Positions 43,400-54,669 of a stretch of DNA of 64,000 nucleotides are shown here, piece after piece. The translations under genes were made by a program, and so were the position numbers. How positions within the stretch are numbered: position 1 is the first letter of the stretch; each line of letters begins with the position of its first letter. Source of the DNA: Dryococelus australis (Eukaryota > Arthropoda > Insecta > Phasmatodea > Phasmatidae). The DNA lies in NCBI GenBank assembly GCA_029891345.1, contig CM057005.1, positions 59,723,760 to 59,787,759 of the forward strand, written 5' to 3'. The notes beneath the pieces were generated by a model. It did no database searches, was not told where the DNA came from, and saw only the letters and a list, made by a program, of their open reading frames with translations.

Positions 43400-45216
43400 G
43401 TCCATTCCCCACTGGAAGCAACTTTCTCGGAACCCTGCTAAATATCTACTTGCAGGCCCGTTTCGTATCCTTCCGCCAAATTTAAACAAACATTGCCATG
43501 TGACTGCGATGTAGCATCTGTCAATCAATGTTTACATGCCATTATGCGTGTGTTCGTATACTTTCGCTACACCTAAACATAAACATTGAAATGTGACTTC
43601 TACTGTTATACCTGTCAAATGTGTTGTTTACTGTTTACAGCTTTTCAAAGAATTCTGTCGGTCTATTTCAAAAGCAGTTTCGTACGAATATTCACAGTTT
43701 AGGCCTATAACATTATTTAGGTCAGCTTTATGACGTTTTAAAAAATGCCTAAATTGACAACAGTTCTTACAGATATGTTACATTAACATATTTGTTCTCC
43801 ACGACATAGCACATTACACGTAATGCACGTTAATATTTTTGCCGCGACTGTGTTTAACACTGTTATAACTGCGGGGTAATTAACTGTAATATTTAACTTT
43901 TTATTATTGATGTGTGTTGGGTTATTTCTATAAAAGGACGGCCTCAGTTGGAATACCGAAGGAATAACCAGTCCAACAATAATATGTATTAAAATTAAGC
44001 ACGCAACTCGTGTCGCTCATTTTTTGTCATACAAAATTAAAATATAGCGGTGAACATACATACAAATAAAACTACCGTAACTTTTATTCCGCTCAAATTT
44101 ATATGTATTGCTACTTACTGTGTATTAGGTTTATTGAAATTTACTGTTGCTGGGCTTGGTTATTTTGTTGGGATTGATGGTAAATCACGTTACACGACTG
44201 TTTCAAACACCCAGGGTAAATGTACAACATTGTGATAAATAAACAGACGTACATGTAAATAAATAACTTCGTCATAAAAACACTCCACATTTGAAACACA
44301 TTAATAGTTCACATCAAATATTTGAAATCACGCACATACACACAGATCCAGCGTAACGATCACCACACCGTAACAGTAAATTTATTACTGCCGCGGAAAC
44401 ACAGATTTATCATAACATCGTAACTTGCTTAGGTAGGTTTAAAAAACACAGCGTTTACGAACGTGCTGTGGTAATTTGAAGTATTTTTCGGAGTAAGTAT
44501 AATTTACGCTTCGTTTGTTAAAACAGCAACACGCCATGCCATGACTCATCACGTCTACCAACTTCACTTTGTCTCTGCGCCGTCATCGTATCTAAATATA
44601 TTAAAATAAGTATTCAAACATTAAAATCTCTCTTCAGTTGTAAATTACAAATTCAAAAATCATTATTTTGCTCTAATAAGTATGAAATATGATACAATTC
44701 AAAACATGTATAATGGTTCTGCTTACTAGCGAAGTGAAACTTCCAACTGTGAAAGAGAGGGGGAGAGAGAGAGAGAGCGAGCGCGCGCGACAAACCTCGC
44801 TCAGTAGACAGTTGCTTTCTCGCTCGATAAAACAACACCGTACCATTACGGCCTACTCACGATATTTTCCGCTGTAATTTTAAATTGTAAAAGTGAGATG
44901 TGTTACCATCTTGGCTACCTAAATATTTAAATATTTCAATAGAGACTGTTTAATTTACAAATAGTATACTAAAATACTAGGTTAAAATAATATTTTAACT
45001 GTAACTATTTCTTACCGGCCGTTGCTAACACCTCGCTGCTCCCGCCTGTTGTTAATTCATATTTAAAAGGAAATAAATATTACAAGTTATAGAAAATATT
45101 AAGGTAAAGTTATACATTTGTAGAATACAGGTTATTGAAAAACAGGTTGACATATTATGCCTAGAGTGTTTTTTCAAAGTTTGATTTTCATAAGTCGCTT
45201 CCAATCGGGAGTGGAC
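43400..45216 (+). mobile_element. 1.8-kb relative of the type A MITE, nested
   Basis: The left terminus is GTCCATTCCCCACTGGAAGC and the inverted right terminus GTCCACTCCCGATTGGAAGC, both flanked by TATA. Just inside the left end CCTGCTAAATATCTACTTGC, CTTCCGCCAAATTTAAAC, AACATTGCCATG follow type A order. Just inside the right end the inverse reads AAAATCAAACTTTG, AAAAAACACT, as in type A. So the sub-terminal regions are type A-like while the tips and the 1.2-kb middle differ. Short frames (44050-44235, 44653-44877) show no transposase motifs. Confidence 0.62.
44751..44790. repeat. (GA)n/(GC)n simple repeat
   Basis: GAGAGAGAG passes into GCGAGCGCGCGCGA. It drives the arginine/glutamate-rich frame 44689-44877, which is not a gene. 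Confidence 0.85.
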
Positions 45217-45584
45217 TATAGACATGTTTGTTCACGTAGTGGACACTTTCAATTTTCTTTTAATATAAATATTTGGAGTACAATTCAACCTCAATAAAAA
45301 ATAAGTACTATCAATTTGTTTCATGAGACTAATAAAAGATAGTTTTTATATTTCCCATTTGTGTTGTGATGGGTTTGTAAGATTACAAAAGGGAATTAAT
45401 ATTAATATCTGTAAAAAGCCAATTAGTTTTATATGAATGAAGCGTCATGATTCAGTAGATTGAAATAATTTGAATTTTAAGAGGCAAGTTTGTTTAAGCT
45501 TATTGAGAGATACTGATTTTAGATTTTATTAAATTCTTCATCTATACATTTTTAGGTCTTAAGCCTAGTTCCATTTTATTTTAC

Positions 45585-46478
45585 AGAAATGCATTTAAAA
45601 AGAAAAATTGAATAGAAACTCCAAAGTGCAAGAAGAAAAGAAAATCTTTAAACCAAAGAGCAGAAATTAATAATCATGAAGACACCTATAAATACATAGA
45701 AAATATCCTGTAAGGCTATAAGAAGAAAAAGCTAAAGAAAGAAAAATATAACATAAGAGGAAGCAGGTTATTGGTGAAATTTCATAACGAAAAAAAAGAC
45801 GTGTAAAAAAAATTGAAAATGCAAAAGAGAAAGCAAAGGGGAAAAACAAAGGAGAGGGAGATTTTAAACCAGTGTCTTAGAAAAGATTTTATTCTTGAGT
45901 CATCTATCAAAGAAACTCCAAATATCACAGCAAAATGTATCATCTACTAGCAGATTAGAGCAAAAAAGTACAGTGCAAGGCTTCGTGAAGAAACTATAAA
46001 ATTAAAAGAAGAAAAATAAATCAATAACACAGAAACTAGAAAATACAAGGAACGACTAAAAAAGTTGATAGATTCGCAGAGTAATTCTACTTTATTAGAC
46101 ACGCCCAAGAAAAAAGTGAAACGACTACTGGTAGAAAAACCCAGAAGGAAATCGAATAAAAGGATATTTTTGGCGAGGTCATTAAGGAACAAATAAAATT
46201 AAGCTTTATAGGAGATAATTCAATAAAGAAATGCAAAGAAGACATGAAAGTTTTGATAGGAAAAATATTACGGAAATACAAGTACCTGACATTACGTAAC
46301 TTGTTTAGAGTACTTAATAAACAAAACCCTTGTTTTGACAGTGTCATCTACAGATCGTTTTGCAGATACAGACCTTTTTTGGTTTATTTATCCTAAAATC
46401 AAAGATAGAGAGACTTGTCTACGCAGATCTCATGAAAACATGGCACTAGTAGTAAGCAAATTTACGATTGATTCTTAA
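45585..46478 (+). pseudogene. Decayed transposon protein gene, RPFW...RETCLRRSHEN type
   Basis: Starting after an acceptor-like TTTTATTTTACAG, the strand carries a Lys/Arg/Glu-rich, coiled-coil-like part with several stops. From 46047 a cleaner part reads KERLKKLIDSQSN, TPKKKVKRLL, then after a frameshift GEVIKEQIKLSFIGDN, KVLIGKILRKYKYLTLRN. It ends RSFCRYRPF; after one extra T in a six-T run (46375-46380) the frame continues WFIYPKIKDRETCL, RRSHENMALVVSKF. The K/R-rich helix, GKILRKYR..., and RPFW...RDTCLCxxHEN order resembles uncharacterised insect proteins I associate with repetitive DNA; I cannot give a family name. Stops and shifts make it a pseudogene. Confidence 0.55.
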
Positions 46479-46548
46479 GATTCAATAATTGGTTGTATCT
46501 TTACAGATTTCACAACTTCTTTCTAAACATACTCTTCTTTATCCTTCA

Positions 46549-46909
46549 CAGCACCTCAGTTCACTAATTGTAATGAAAATCAAGATGGCTTCTTTCACAT
46601 TTCCTTCACACACCCTGCTGGTTGATAGTGCGCTCTATGTGTTTAGATGGGAAGTTTAAACTTCGTCCATGGAGTGGACACATTTCATGGGGACATTTGT
46701 CACTACGTTGTTTACATTGTTAAAGTGTTATAATTAGCTCTATAACTCAGTTATTAAATTTGTTCATAAGATTTTAAGTTGTACGCAAACCACAAAGTTG
46801 ACAAAATAATTACTTAAAAATCTGAAAATAATGTTAAATTTTATATAATTGCGTTGGAGAAAGTCCACGAGTGGACAAACCAGTGTTCTGCAGCAAAAAC
46901 TCTCTTCTA
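46549..46909 (-). repeat. Right inverted arm of composite transposon
   Basis: Inverse of 42832-43188, with the same word order from the outer end inwards. The outer limit is set where AGAGAGTTTTTGC similarity stops. Confidence 0.8.
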
Positions 46910-48814
46910 TCTAAGTGACTGATACCAGATGGCGGAAATATGTTCTAAGTACACCAAGGGAAACGCAAAATTTTGCGCTATACACTGAAGACTTGGGTTT
47001 TGACAGTCATTAAGTCGTCTGTGGTCTCGTGTGTTTTCCAGCCAATAATTTCCATCGGAAGTGGAGCATCCAGCTTTGTTGTTATAATTTGTTCGTGGGA
47101 ACGATTCGCCTCATCATACACTATTAATATTCAGGGAGGGAAATCACTTTCCTTGCAGGGGAATACATTTTCTTACACGAGTCAGGGAGAAAATAAAATA
47201 ATATAGTGTATGAGACACCACCGCGTCTGATGGTGTTCGTCTGAATCGCCTCGCACAACCCTTAGTACGAACTGACATCTAGTGTGCTTATGTCGATACG
47301 TTATTTGATAATTGCTAATAATTACTCCGTGGTTAATAAATGTTGCGTGTAACAAAATATATAATAAAATATGGTTGTCGAATATGAGCTTGTCCGTTGA
47401 CTTATATATTTTATTATTGAACTAGCTCTTCAAAAGAATTATCAGTGGAGTTATATAAATTTCACCAGTGATGCCTAAAAGACGTTATTTATATTGAATG
47501 CAAGACGTGGACTACAAGATTAATTATGTGGCCAATTTCTCCAGAAGAAAGTTTCTTAAACAAACCGAATTGCTACAAAATCTTTTTAACAATAACAAAA
47601 CTTTTAATATAGGTTACAGCTTAAGAATTCCCACGCTTGCATTGTTTACGGCGAACCTGGAGTAAGTCGTGCACGTTAAAAACTTTCATAATCGTAATAT
47701 TTACGGGGTCTTCGTGAGGTCGAAAAGTGTTGTACCGTCACAGAAGGGGAATTCCCTGCCCCCCCCCCCCCCAACAATCACAATTGATTCGCACACTGAT
47801 AAGCGTGTAAACAGACGAAATGTTGTTCTTCTCAGTCCTGGGACAAGAGGTTTATCATCTGTCCCGCTCAGTCCGCCGAAGGAAACGGGAAAAGTGTTGG
47901 CCGCTTGTGTTCGTGGCAGGCTGTTTTTACGACCTCAGATAAGAGCAAATCGTCGTTCCGCCATCACTAAGTTCAAGTTCATGTGCGCAACAGCAGGCGG
48001 TGAGCGTTGTTGCAAAACAGAGCCATGACGCAGGACGAGACAGCAGCTCAACGTCATCGAACGGTTTGCAGAGTTCCTTCAGAAAACGTTATATATATAA
48101 AAAAAAAATTGTCTAACGTGTCTGAATAAGGTCTGCTTACGAATAGCATTTAAGAAACTTCACACGCCTGTATACGTTTTTCAGTTCCCCCATATCTCTC
48201 TAAAGCATGTATATCTGACAGGGAAAATTGCTCGAACAGGTGTTTTCACGGTAATTTTTAGGTACGAATATTCCGGTATAAAACATTGAAAAAGTAATAG
48301 GGGTGTGCACCAAACGTTTAGTTTTCCTATAACGTCATAAAATGGTAGGGTCTCAGCTGAAAGTCTCATAGATGCGCATTATTGACGGCAAGTTCAGTGC
48401 CTTGCGCGTAGAGGCGATGAGAGAGTTGACGCGCATGTCTCGGTCGCCCCTACAGCTCCCACGCTTTTAGGCCTTAGACGTGCAAAATTTCCTTTTAACA
48501 GGCGGTCACCTTGAACGCAAGGCTCTCAACTGACGCGCAGTGTTCTCGTGGGGCTTTCAGCGGTGACACTATTATTTTATTGACGGGAAATCTGTAGGAA
48601 GGTTTAGTGCATGGCCCTTGAGTAGTTATCTACGTATCTGACGCGGCGTACTGCTACGCGCGAGCGAGCGAAGAGGACAGAGAGCCGTTACATGGTAGCG
48701 GCAGGCGAGCGAACCACATATAAGTTACATAAAGCGAGCCGACACCACAATATCTTAAGCGACGCGCGTTCTGCCGACCACGGTCGTATTGATTTTTGCC
48801 TTTATTTGAAGAAT
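46910..48814. other. Unassigned DNA
   Basis: No gene is supported. A 14-C run lies at 47759-47772. CGCGTAGAGGCGATGAGAG at about 48407 is a remnant of the repeat seen at 11607. GC content rises at 48400-48780. The frame 47669-48028 spans the C-run and has no motif. Confidence 0.4.
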
Positions 48815-49665
48815 GTTCTGGATTCCTGACCTCGTTCTCTCAGCGCCACTCGAGGGGCGTTGAACCTTCCAGATGATAGGGCCGACACTATAAATATTGC
48901 GGCAGGCTTCCAGGCCCGGAGTTGAGTTTAGTTGAGTTGGAGGTGATGAGCGAATGAGTGGCTGAATTCCGAGCGATAGAAGACGACCAGCGGAAGGGAA
49001 GTCTGCGACTGCGGGATCAAGCAGTGAATGATGTGGCTGGCAGGCTGGACTATTTGACTAGATGCGTGAGTGAAAGATATTATTAGAGACCCGGAAATTT
49101 CGCGGATTCATCTGAGGACAAGTTAAACTGCATTCACGTGTACGTATGTGTTATTGCTTGCATTGGACCATAGTTTGTTAGACACGCCCCGAACGACTTC
49201 AACCAGTAACGAACCTGAAAGTAAAATAAGAACCGTATCCCATGCTACCTGGTCTGGGGTTTAACTGGCGTAGCAGCCACTGAACAAGTGACTGATGCAC
49301 GATTGCACAAAGGACTGTGAAATCTAGCTTGTTGCCAAATTAATCCGCGAAATTTCAAGGTCTCTAGATATTATAAATTATAGCAACATATATAATGAAC
49401 ACATATTAATAATGAGTATGAGTTAATTGGATCTAACCAACAGAGATTAAGAAGGATGTTAATTAGAATCTAAATATACATTAAATATTGCGCTCACTAT
49501 TAAATTAAAATAGTAAAAGTGGAGACAGATAATTTAAGGCTGTAAATAAGAGCGGAGTGAATAAATTAGAAATCAAATTTATTCTCTTATATTTTTTATT
49601 AAGACCTCCTTCCCTTACGAACTCAGATACGCTCCTCAAGCTTCCTCATGTAACAGTATATTTTC
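48815..49665 (+). repeat. Promoter-like dispersed repeat, copy 3, with nested MITE
   Basis: Colinear with copy 1 (CTCGTTCTCTCAGCG, GGGGCGTTGAACCTTCC, GAGTGGCTGAATTCCGAGCG, GTCTGCGACTGCG, AACTCAGATACGCTCC). It carries CACTATAAATATTGCGGCAG near 48883, a TATA-like word shared with the inverted copy at 21229. The MITE at 49084-49366 splits the word GAGTGAAAGA|TATTAT, which is unbroken in copy 1. Confidence 0.66.
49084..49366. mobile_element. hAT-like MITE with exact 8-bp duplication
   Basis: It begins TAGAGACCCGGAAATTTCGC and ends GCGAAATTTCAAGGTCTCTA. GATATTAT lies on both sides (49076-49083 and 49367-49374). It is 283 bp. The matching empty site in the paralogous repeat at 12569-12580 (GAGTGAAAGACATTAT) confirms it as an insertion. 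Confidence 0.93.
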
Positions 49666-50059
49666 AACTACAGCGCTTTGAAAAAGTCGTTTTTAGTTTG
49701 TTTTCAGTATTATGAAATGGTGTTTCTGACATCCGTAACATTTTGGAAGTACACTACAGCCCTTGCCTGAAGTGAGAGTTCCGTTCGTATATCAGCACAT
49801 TGGGCACACATTTAATAGTTTCTCGGGGAAACGTGTACTTCAATAAACCGTGCACCTATATATATTTTACAGAAACCATTGTAAATAAACACACTACAGT
49901 GTCACGTTCATTTGTTTACTAGCCTCGCGCGGGGTGGCGAATAACAAACCTCGATATACCTGTCACCATCACGGGTGTCAGAGAAATTACGTTCAGAAAT
50001 ACGTTCAAGTGAGTTAGGAACTGGCCCGTGCTTCTCAATCACCCGAGATGGTAGAACTT

Positions 50060-50870
50060 ATGTAATGTCAATCTGATGTTCTGGAATACCGACCTTAGAA
50101 CATGGCATAAGTTTTAATAACTTGAAATTCGCAGATGACATTGCACTCTTAGCCAACGACATTGAGGTACTCCAAACCTTGGTTTCTGCTCTTGTCTCTG
50201 AGTTATGTCCAACAAATGAGCCCCAGCGGGGAATATAAAAGTAATATATCTTTAGAAAATGTCAGTGAGTACATTTATGTAGGCAAGATTGTAGATATGG
50301 AAGTAGATGTAAGACCATAAATTTTCTGTCGCATCAAACTGGGATGGCAAGCATCTGGAAAACATTCTATTGCCCTCAGATCAAATATGCCCATAAATCT
50401 ATAGAAAACAGTTTACGACCAGTGCATTCTTCCAGTGCTGACTTACGGCTGTGAGACTTGGACACGCAATGAATTTACAAAAGGAAAACTTAGAGCATCC
50501 CAAAGAGCTATGGAAAGGTCAATGCTGGGTTTTACTATAAAAGGCAAGAAAAAAACATCAGATCAGTAACTAGAGTCAAAGACATCTTGGAGAATACAGC
50601 CACCTTGAAGTGGCAATGGGCCGGCCATGTTGCTCGGACGAAAGATAAAAGATTGACAATAATGGTGTTGGAATGGAGTTCAAGAAATCATCGGAGACCC
50701 AGAGGAAGACAACCAGACCGTTGGGACAAAGACATACGAAGCAGGGTTGCTGGAGTTAACTAACTGGCAGAGAATCGCCCAAGACCGTTCTACCTGGAGA
50801 AGAATACTGAAATTCTACATGAATGCCTAACTTTAAGAGGCCACATAATTTCATGATTGAACTGGCTGAT
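50060..50870 (+). pseudogene. LINE reverse transcriptase 3' fragment (RTE/endonuclease-RT type)
   Basis: Translations across several frames give NLKFADDIALLAND (the FADD catalytic box), SEYIYVGKIV, YDQCILPVLTYGCETWT-like, RASQRAMERSMLG, RVKDILENTATLKWQWAGHV, ART, RRPRGRQPDRWDKDI and RVAGVN. This is the C-terminal half of an insect non-LTR endonuclease-reverse transcriptase. Frameshifts and stops are frequent. A 3' GCTGATGATTATTACG resembles the short-repeat tail of RTE elements. It is dead and 5'-truncated. The clade call is less sure than the element type. Confidence 0.82.
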
Positions 50871-53099
50871 GATTATTACGATATTTAGTACGGGAACCAG
50901 GATTCAAAGGTACGTCTCAATACTTTAAATAAGCAATACTTCATATGTGCAAATGATATTGCATTATTTAATATGAATTCCTCAAATGTAATTAAAATCA
51001 GAAAAGTATAATTTTGTCCAAATCGTATGTATTGTTGAAGAGGTAAGTATTTCAATAAATAATTAAAGGTCGGCTAAATTTATTCTAGAGAATTACTCTC
51101 TCAGATAACTGGGTTGAATTCGACACACAGTATGAAAGAATTCCTAATTTCAAGAAGTATTATAAATCGACTTACCAACCAAATTGCAGAGATGTCGGTT
51201 GAAAACAATAGTTATACATATTAAATAATATTCCATATTTTATCAGATTGGAGTAAGCCACAAACAATAAAATAAAAATTAATTTATATTTGTGAAAAGA
51301 AACTGCTGTCTTCCAAAATCAACGAACTCCCTGACAACCTATACTACACCGAGGTTGGCTCACAGAATAAAAATTAAAGACCTATCACATATATTGTAAA
51401 TAAACTTTTGACTGTATAAAGTGGCACTGCAAATGAAAATGTAGGACGTTACCCTGACTATATCGGCTTACGAAAACTACTTATTTAGTTGAAGTGTATT
51501 ACAATGAGTACCACAGAACGCGAGAATGTATCATCACTGTGTGTGTATGTGTATATATATATATATATATACTTAAGTGCACACCATATTAGCGTGAACA
51601 TGTTGTGAATGTAATTTTACAGCGAGTAGAAATCTTTTCTCTCTCTCTTTTTTTTTTGCCGTGGCGAAGTTATAATACGAATTCTCAAGCTCTGATTATA
51701 GAGTGACTATTTTATTGAAACTGACAGGTATGTTTTGCAAATACCTCTGAAACACGTTTGGTCGGTTCCAATCGAGGTTCCAATACCAAGCTTCACGGAT
51801 AATTTATGACAGTACGATCTCTACTAATGGAGTAGAAGTCGCTTAAAAAATTCTTTTTCCCTTTTTTTTTTTTTTTTTTTGTGCGTAAATGAATGGACAT
51901 ATACCAGTGCTCCTTCGATGCAACAAATTTTACTGGAATTTTTCATAGTTTTTATATACTAGTGCCTAATTAAAACGATTGATTTTTATTCTAATTTGAA
52001 TATGATACACCGGAAATGTTTTACGACTTAACTCGCATGCTGAGTTCAGAAATAACGTAAATTTAGTTACAAAATAAACTATATATGAATATAATTAATA
52101 TCGTAATGAGATTCGTAAATTGCTCTGTGGAAAAAACAAAATGTTTTCGCGTTTCGCAGATGTGTGTGTACATGGAAGTTTTTTTTTTTTTTTGTATTTA
52201 ACAAAGAATACTTTGAAAACTGGTTGCCAAAAATATGTATGTAACATTCCAAATAATTTTCACCAAATTTCAGAAAACCTTACTGTAGAATGTGTACAAC
52301 TGATTTTGAACTATAACAGTCACGTGTTATTGACTTCTAGTTTATTATAAAATGGACCTGCACAAAAATTTTTGTAAGTTTTCTATATATAAGAAAAGTT
52401 TTGTAACAATACAATATGTAAGGTGCAGAGTTTCCAAAGAAATGTTTGTAATAAGTAGAGATATTTTTTTTTAGTTTGCAGATATTAGCTCACGAAACAG
52501 CCAGAAAAATTAACAGAACAAATGTTTTTTAGGATGAAAACTATTACTTTCCTGATTTGAAACTCGATCTACGTTTGCATTCACTAAATCATAACACTGA
52601 ACTATATACAACACTCCAAGAACTGAATAAAACTAAAATTCCTTCCTTATGTTCTACACTTACAGTTTCGAAACTCTTACTCACTCCTTTATTAATTAGT
52701 TTTTTTTTCCGATGAAATATTTAAAATAGTAGAACGTGTCATTTTAAGGAGCAGCGTATCAGCAGCTTTTTTTTGTTTTATACCATTATGAATGAACATA
52801 ATTTGTTTTCATAACAAGTGTATGCTACATAAAATTCTCATTTGACAGTCTTTGCCATGGCGTGTTGATTACACTTTTTGAAGTTTAGGTAATTGCGTTA
52901 TCTCGATGAGATGTACTTGTAATGTTTCGAAGCGAGAAATATATGTAACATATTTCTTTCAAAGTAAACAAGGTCATCGCAAATACGCTGATACTCACGA
53001 AAGCAACGGAAAGACCCAAAACACTTGTGTGCTGTCACAGCGGCCTTATTCTAGATAAAAATCAGGAAACGGCTTCCGAGTTAAAATATATTTAAAAGC
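50871..53099. other. Unassigned AT-rich DNA
   Basis: No gene or classified repeat is supported. A (GT)n/(TA)n run is at 51541-51571, T-runs at 51644-51657 and 51862-51880, and a 15-T run near 52180. The frame 52120-52350 contains that T-run and has no motif. Confidence 0.45.
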
Positions 53100-53165
53100 G
53101 GCACACATATTCGCGGTGTAACCTGGTTTCGAACCCGAAGTCTCAAGGTCACAGTTACGTTGCCT
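53100..53165 (-). mobile_element. tRNA-like fragment, possible SINE head
   Basis: On the minus strand AGGCAACGTAAC precedes GACTTCGGGTTCGAAACC, which contains a perfect pol III B box. The spacing resembles a tRNA pseudogene or SINE head, but the acceptor stem and A box cannot be completed. Confidence 0.35.
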
Positions 53166-53693
53166 AAAAGGCAATGGTTTTTTTTTTTTGTGACTTGTAT
53201 TTCAGATGTTGGTAATGGAAACGTCAAGAGTATGAAGTTATCACGAACTCTTTTTCTGGCGGACGGCGGCCAGATTGGCGACATACATCTTTATTATTCC
53301 AAACGCTCTCTGTGGTTTAATTGCAGGCTTCTTGCGATCTCTGCGGCAGCCGAAGTGTTTTTGAGAGCGCTTAGTCAACAGGTAGTAAAAGAAACACTTC
53401 GGAAGTTTTACTGCACTCATAAAAATGTTATTCCTGGACTTGCCTTTCGTCCCTTCCTCCGAACAGTCATTGGGCTCAATAAATACACCACAGTGTTACC
53501 TACCAAGGCTACAATGCAGGCAGCTGTTGCTAGTTCGATGATAAGGGGCTCGTCTACCTGCCGGTATTTTTCTTCCTTCCTGGCAGAGAACCGGGGAGGC
53601 GGTAACGTCGACATTGACGTGCGCGTCAAGTGTCCTAGTCGTCCTTAAGCACGGCACTGAACTGTTGTTGGCGCTTCCCGTCAGGGGGCAGGG

Positions 53694-53775
53694 GGCGGTG
53701 GTGTAGTGGACAGATTGCTCCCTTTCAACAAGGCGAACCTGTTCCGATTCCTGGTAGGCTCACCCGCACCGAGGA
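53694..53775 (+). mobile_element. tRNA-derived SINE head, copy S6 (truncated)
   Basis: GGGCGGTGGTGTAGTGGACAG, then AAGGCGAACCTGTTCCGATTCC, matches the tRNA-like head of S1. A one-base insertion breaks the B box, and the body is replaced by unrelated sequence after CTCACCCGC. Confidence 0.72.
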
Positions 53776-53822
53776 AAAGGTTTCGTTGAATCAAACAAAG
53801 TTTGTTTGGCGCAACCAAATTA

Positions 53823-54060
53823 TAGGCTATTCAAAGTAAAGTGAGCACTTTATAAGGCCTTTCCAAAAGGCATTTTCCTCTAATAAATGTATTTTATTGC
53901 AGCATCAAGCGTTAATATTTGAGAGTGATGAAATGTTTAGACTGTATTTATTAGTTATATTGCAATATTTACATTGAAAAGTGGCAGAAAGGTAGAAATT
54001 AATTGAAAGTAAAAATTTAGCAAGGCCTTAAAAAGTGCTCACTTTACCGTGAACAGCCTA
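53823..54060 (+). mobile_element. Type B MITE, copy 6
   Basis: It is flanked ATTATA| and |TAATAG. It begins GGCTATTCAAAGTAAAGTGAG and ends GTGCTCACTTTACCGTGAAC. The interior is canonical (AAAGGCATTTTCCTCTAATA, TTGCAGCATCAAGCG, TTTACATTGAAAAGTGG). Confidence 0.87.
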
Positions 54061-54061
54061 T

Positions 54062-54340
54062 AATAGTATGTGTAGGTGCAATGAAATATTTTGTTGCTGA
54101 AGTCAAATTAGTTTGGTAGTCTTATTATGCTGCCCCATATAAAGATTTGGTTGGCGCAACTAAAGATTTGTTTGACTCTACGTACATTAAACATTTACGC
54201 ACCAGTACTACGCCTTAGCAACTTCAGCTAATGTGACTATGGTTGTAATTGTAAAGTTTTTAAATACAAAGGTACATGTCAAATACTGGACAATGTATGC
54301 TAATAAATGTTTCTCAATTTTTTACAGTTTGTAACTCACC
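54062..54340 (+). repeat. Type H dispersed repeat, copy 2
   Basis: Shares order with 39480-39800: GTGCAATGAAATATTTTGTT, GGCGCAACTAAAGA, ACGTACATTAAACA, GCTAATAAATGTTTCTCAA, TTTACAGTTT. In both places it sits next to a type B MITE. Confidence 0.5.
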
Positions 54341-54383
54341 GATTATGAAAACTTCATGCTGCATTCCAAAAATTCACTTTAAA

Positions 54384-54669
54384 TAGAGCCACGATTATTT
54401 CGCGAATTCATTCGGAGGCGAAAAAGACTCCAAACACACGTTCTTTTCTCTTAGTGTTGTGATTGGACGACAATTCTTTAGACACGCCCCATTTAATTGT
54501 GAGCCTGTAATAATCAGGAAGCAGTAGTGTGAGTGAGTATTTAACACTCCTGTACAGACGCCTTACTTGTTCACAGGAACCAATAAGCAAACGATAATGT
54601 CTCGAGTGTGTAGAGGACTGGCCAGCCTAGCTTGCTGCCAACTCAATCAGCGAAATACTCGAGGCTCTA
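54384..54669 (+). mobile_element. hAT-like MITE (TAGAG subfamily), copy 2
   Basis: The left end is TAGAGCCACGATTATTTCGC and the right end CAGCGAAATACTCGAGGCTC, TA. Flanks ACTTTAAA and AGTATAAA match 6 of 8. The interior is colinear with 37637-37915 (GATTGGACGACAATTCTTTA, AATTGTGAGCCTGTAATAAT, CAATAAGCAAACGATAATG). Confidence 0.82.

Larger units (their letters stand above)
42832..46909 (+). mobile_element. Composite DNA transposon with ~360-bp inverted arms
   Basis: The left arm (42832-43188) and right arm (46549-46909) are inverted copies: GAGTTTTTGCT, GAACACTGGTTTGT, GTCAAC.TTGTGGTTTGCGTAC, CTTAAAATCTTATGAACAAA, GAAGTTTAAACTTCCCATCT, AGAGCGCACTATCAACCAGC, AGGGTGTGTGAAGGAAATGTG and AACTGAGGTGCTG occur in the same order from each outer end. 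Between them lie a 1.8-kb nested element (43400-45216) and a decayed plus-strand coding region (about 45585-46478). Without the nested element the transposon is about 2.26 kb. No target duplication is clear. The superfamily is not determined. Confidence 0.72.

Noticed and set aside
44653..44877. Frames rich in Arg/Glu and Leu/Ser on opposite strands
   Set aside because: Both are produced by the (GA)n/(GC)n simple repeat at 44751-44790.
45667..46347. Phe/Leu/Ser-rich minus-strand frames that look membrane-like
   Set aside because: They are the antisense of the Lys/Glu-rich transposon pseudogene on the plus strand, where AAG/GAA codons become CTT/TTC.
53100..53165. tRNA gene on the minus strand
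   Set aside because: A B box (GGTTCGAAACC) is present, but a full cloverleaf with acceptor stem and A box cannot be drawn. More likely a SINE or tRNA relic.
53160..53648. 162-residue plus-strand frame
   Set aside because: It starts in a T-run (poly-Phe) and ends against a SINE head, and contains no recognisable domain. An overlapping antisense frame of similar quality exists.
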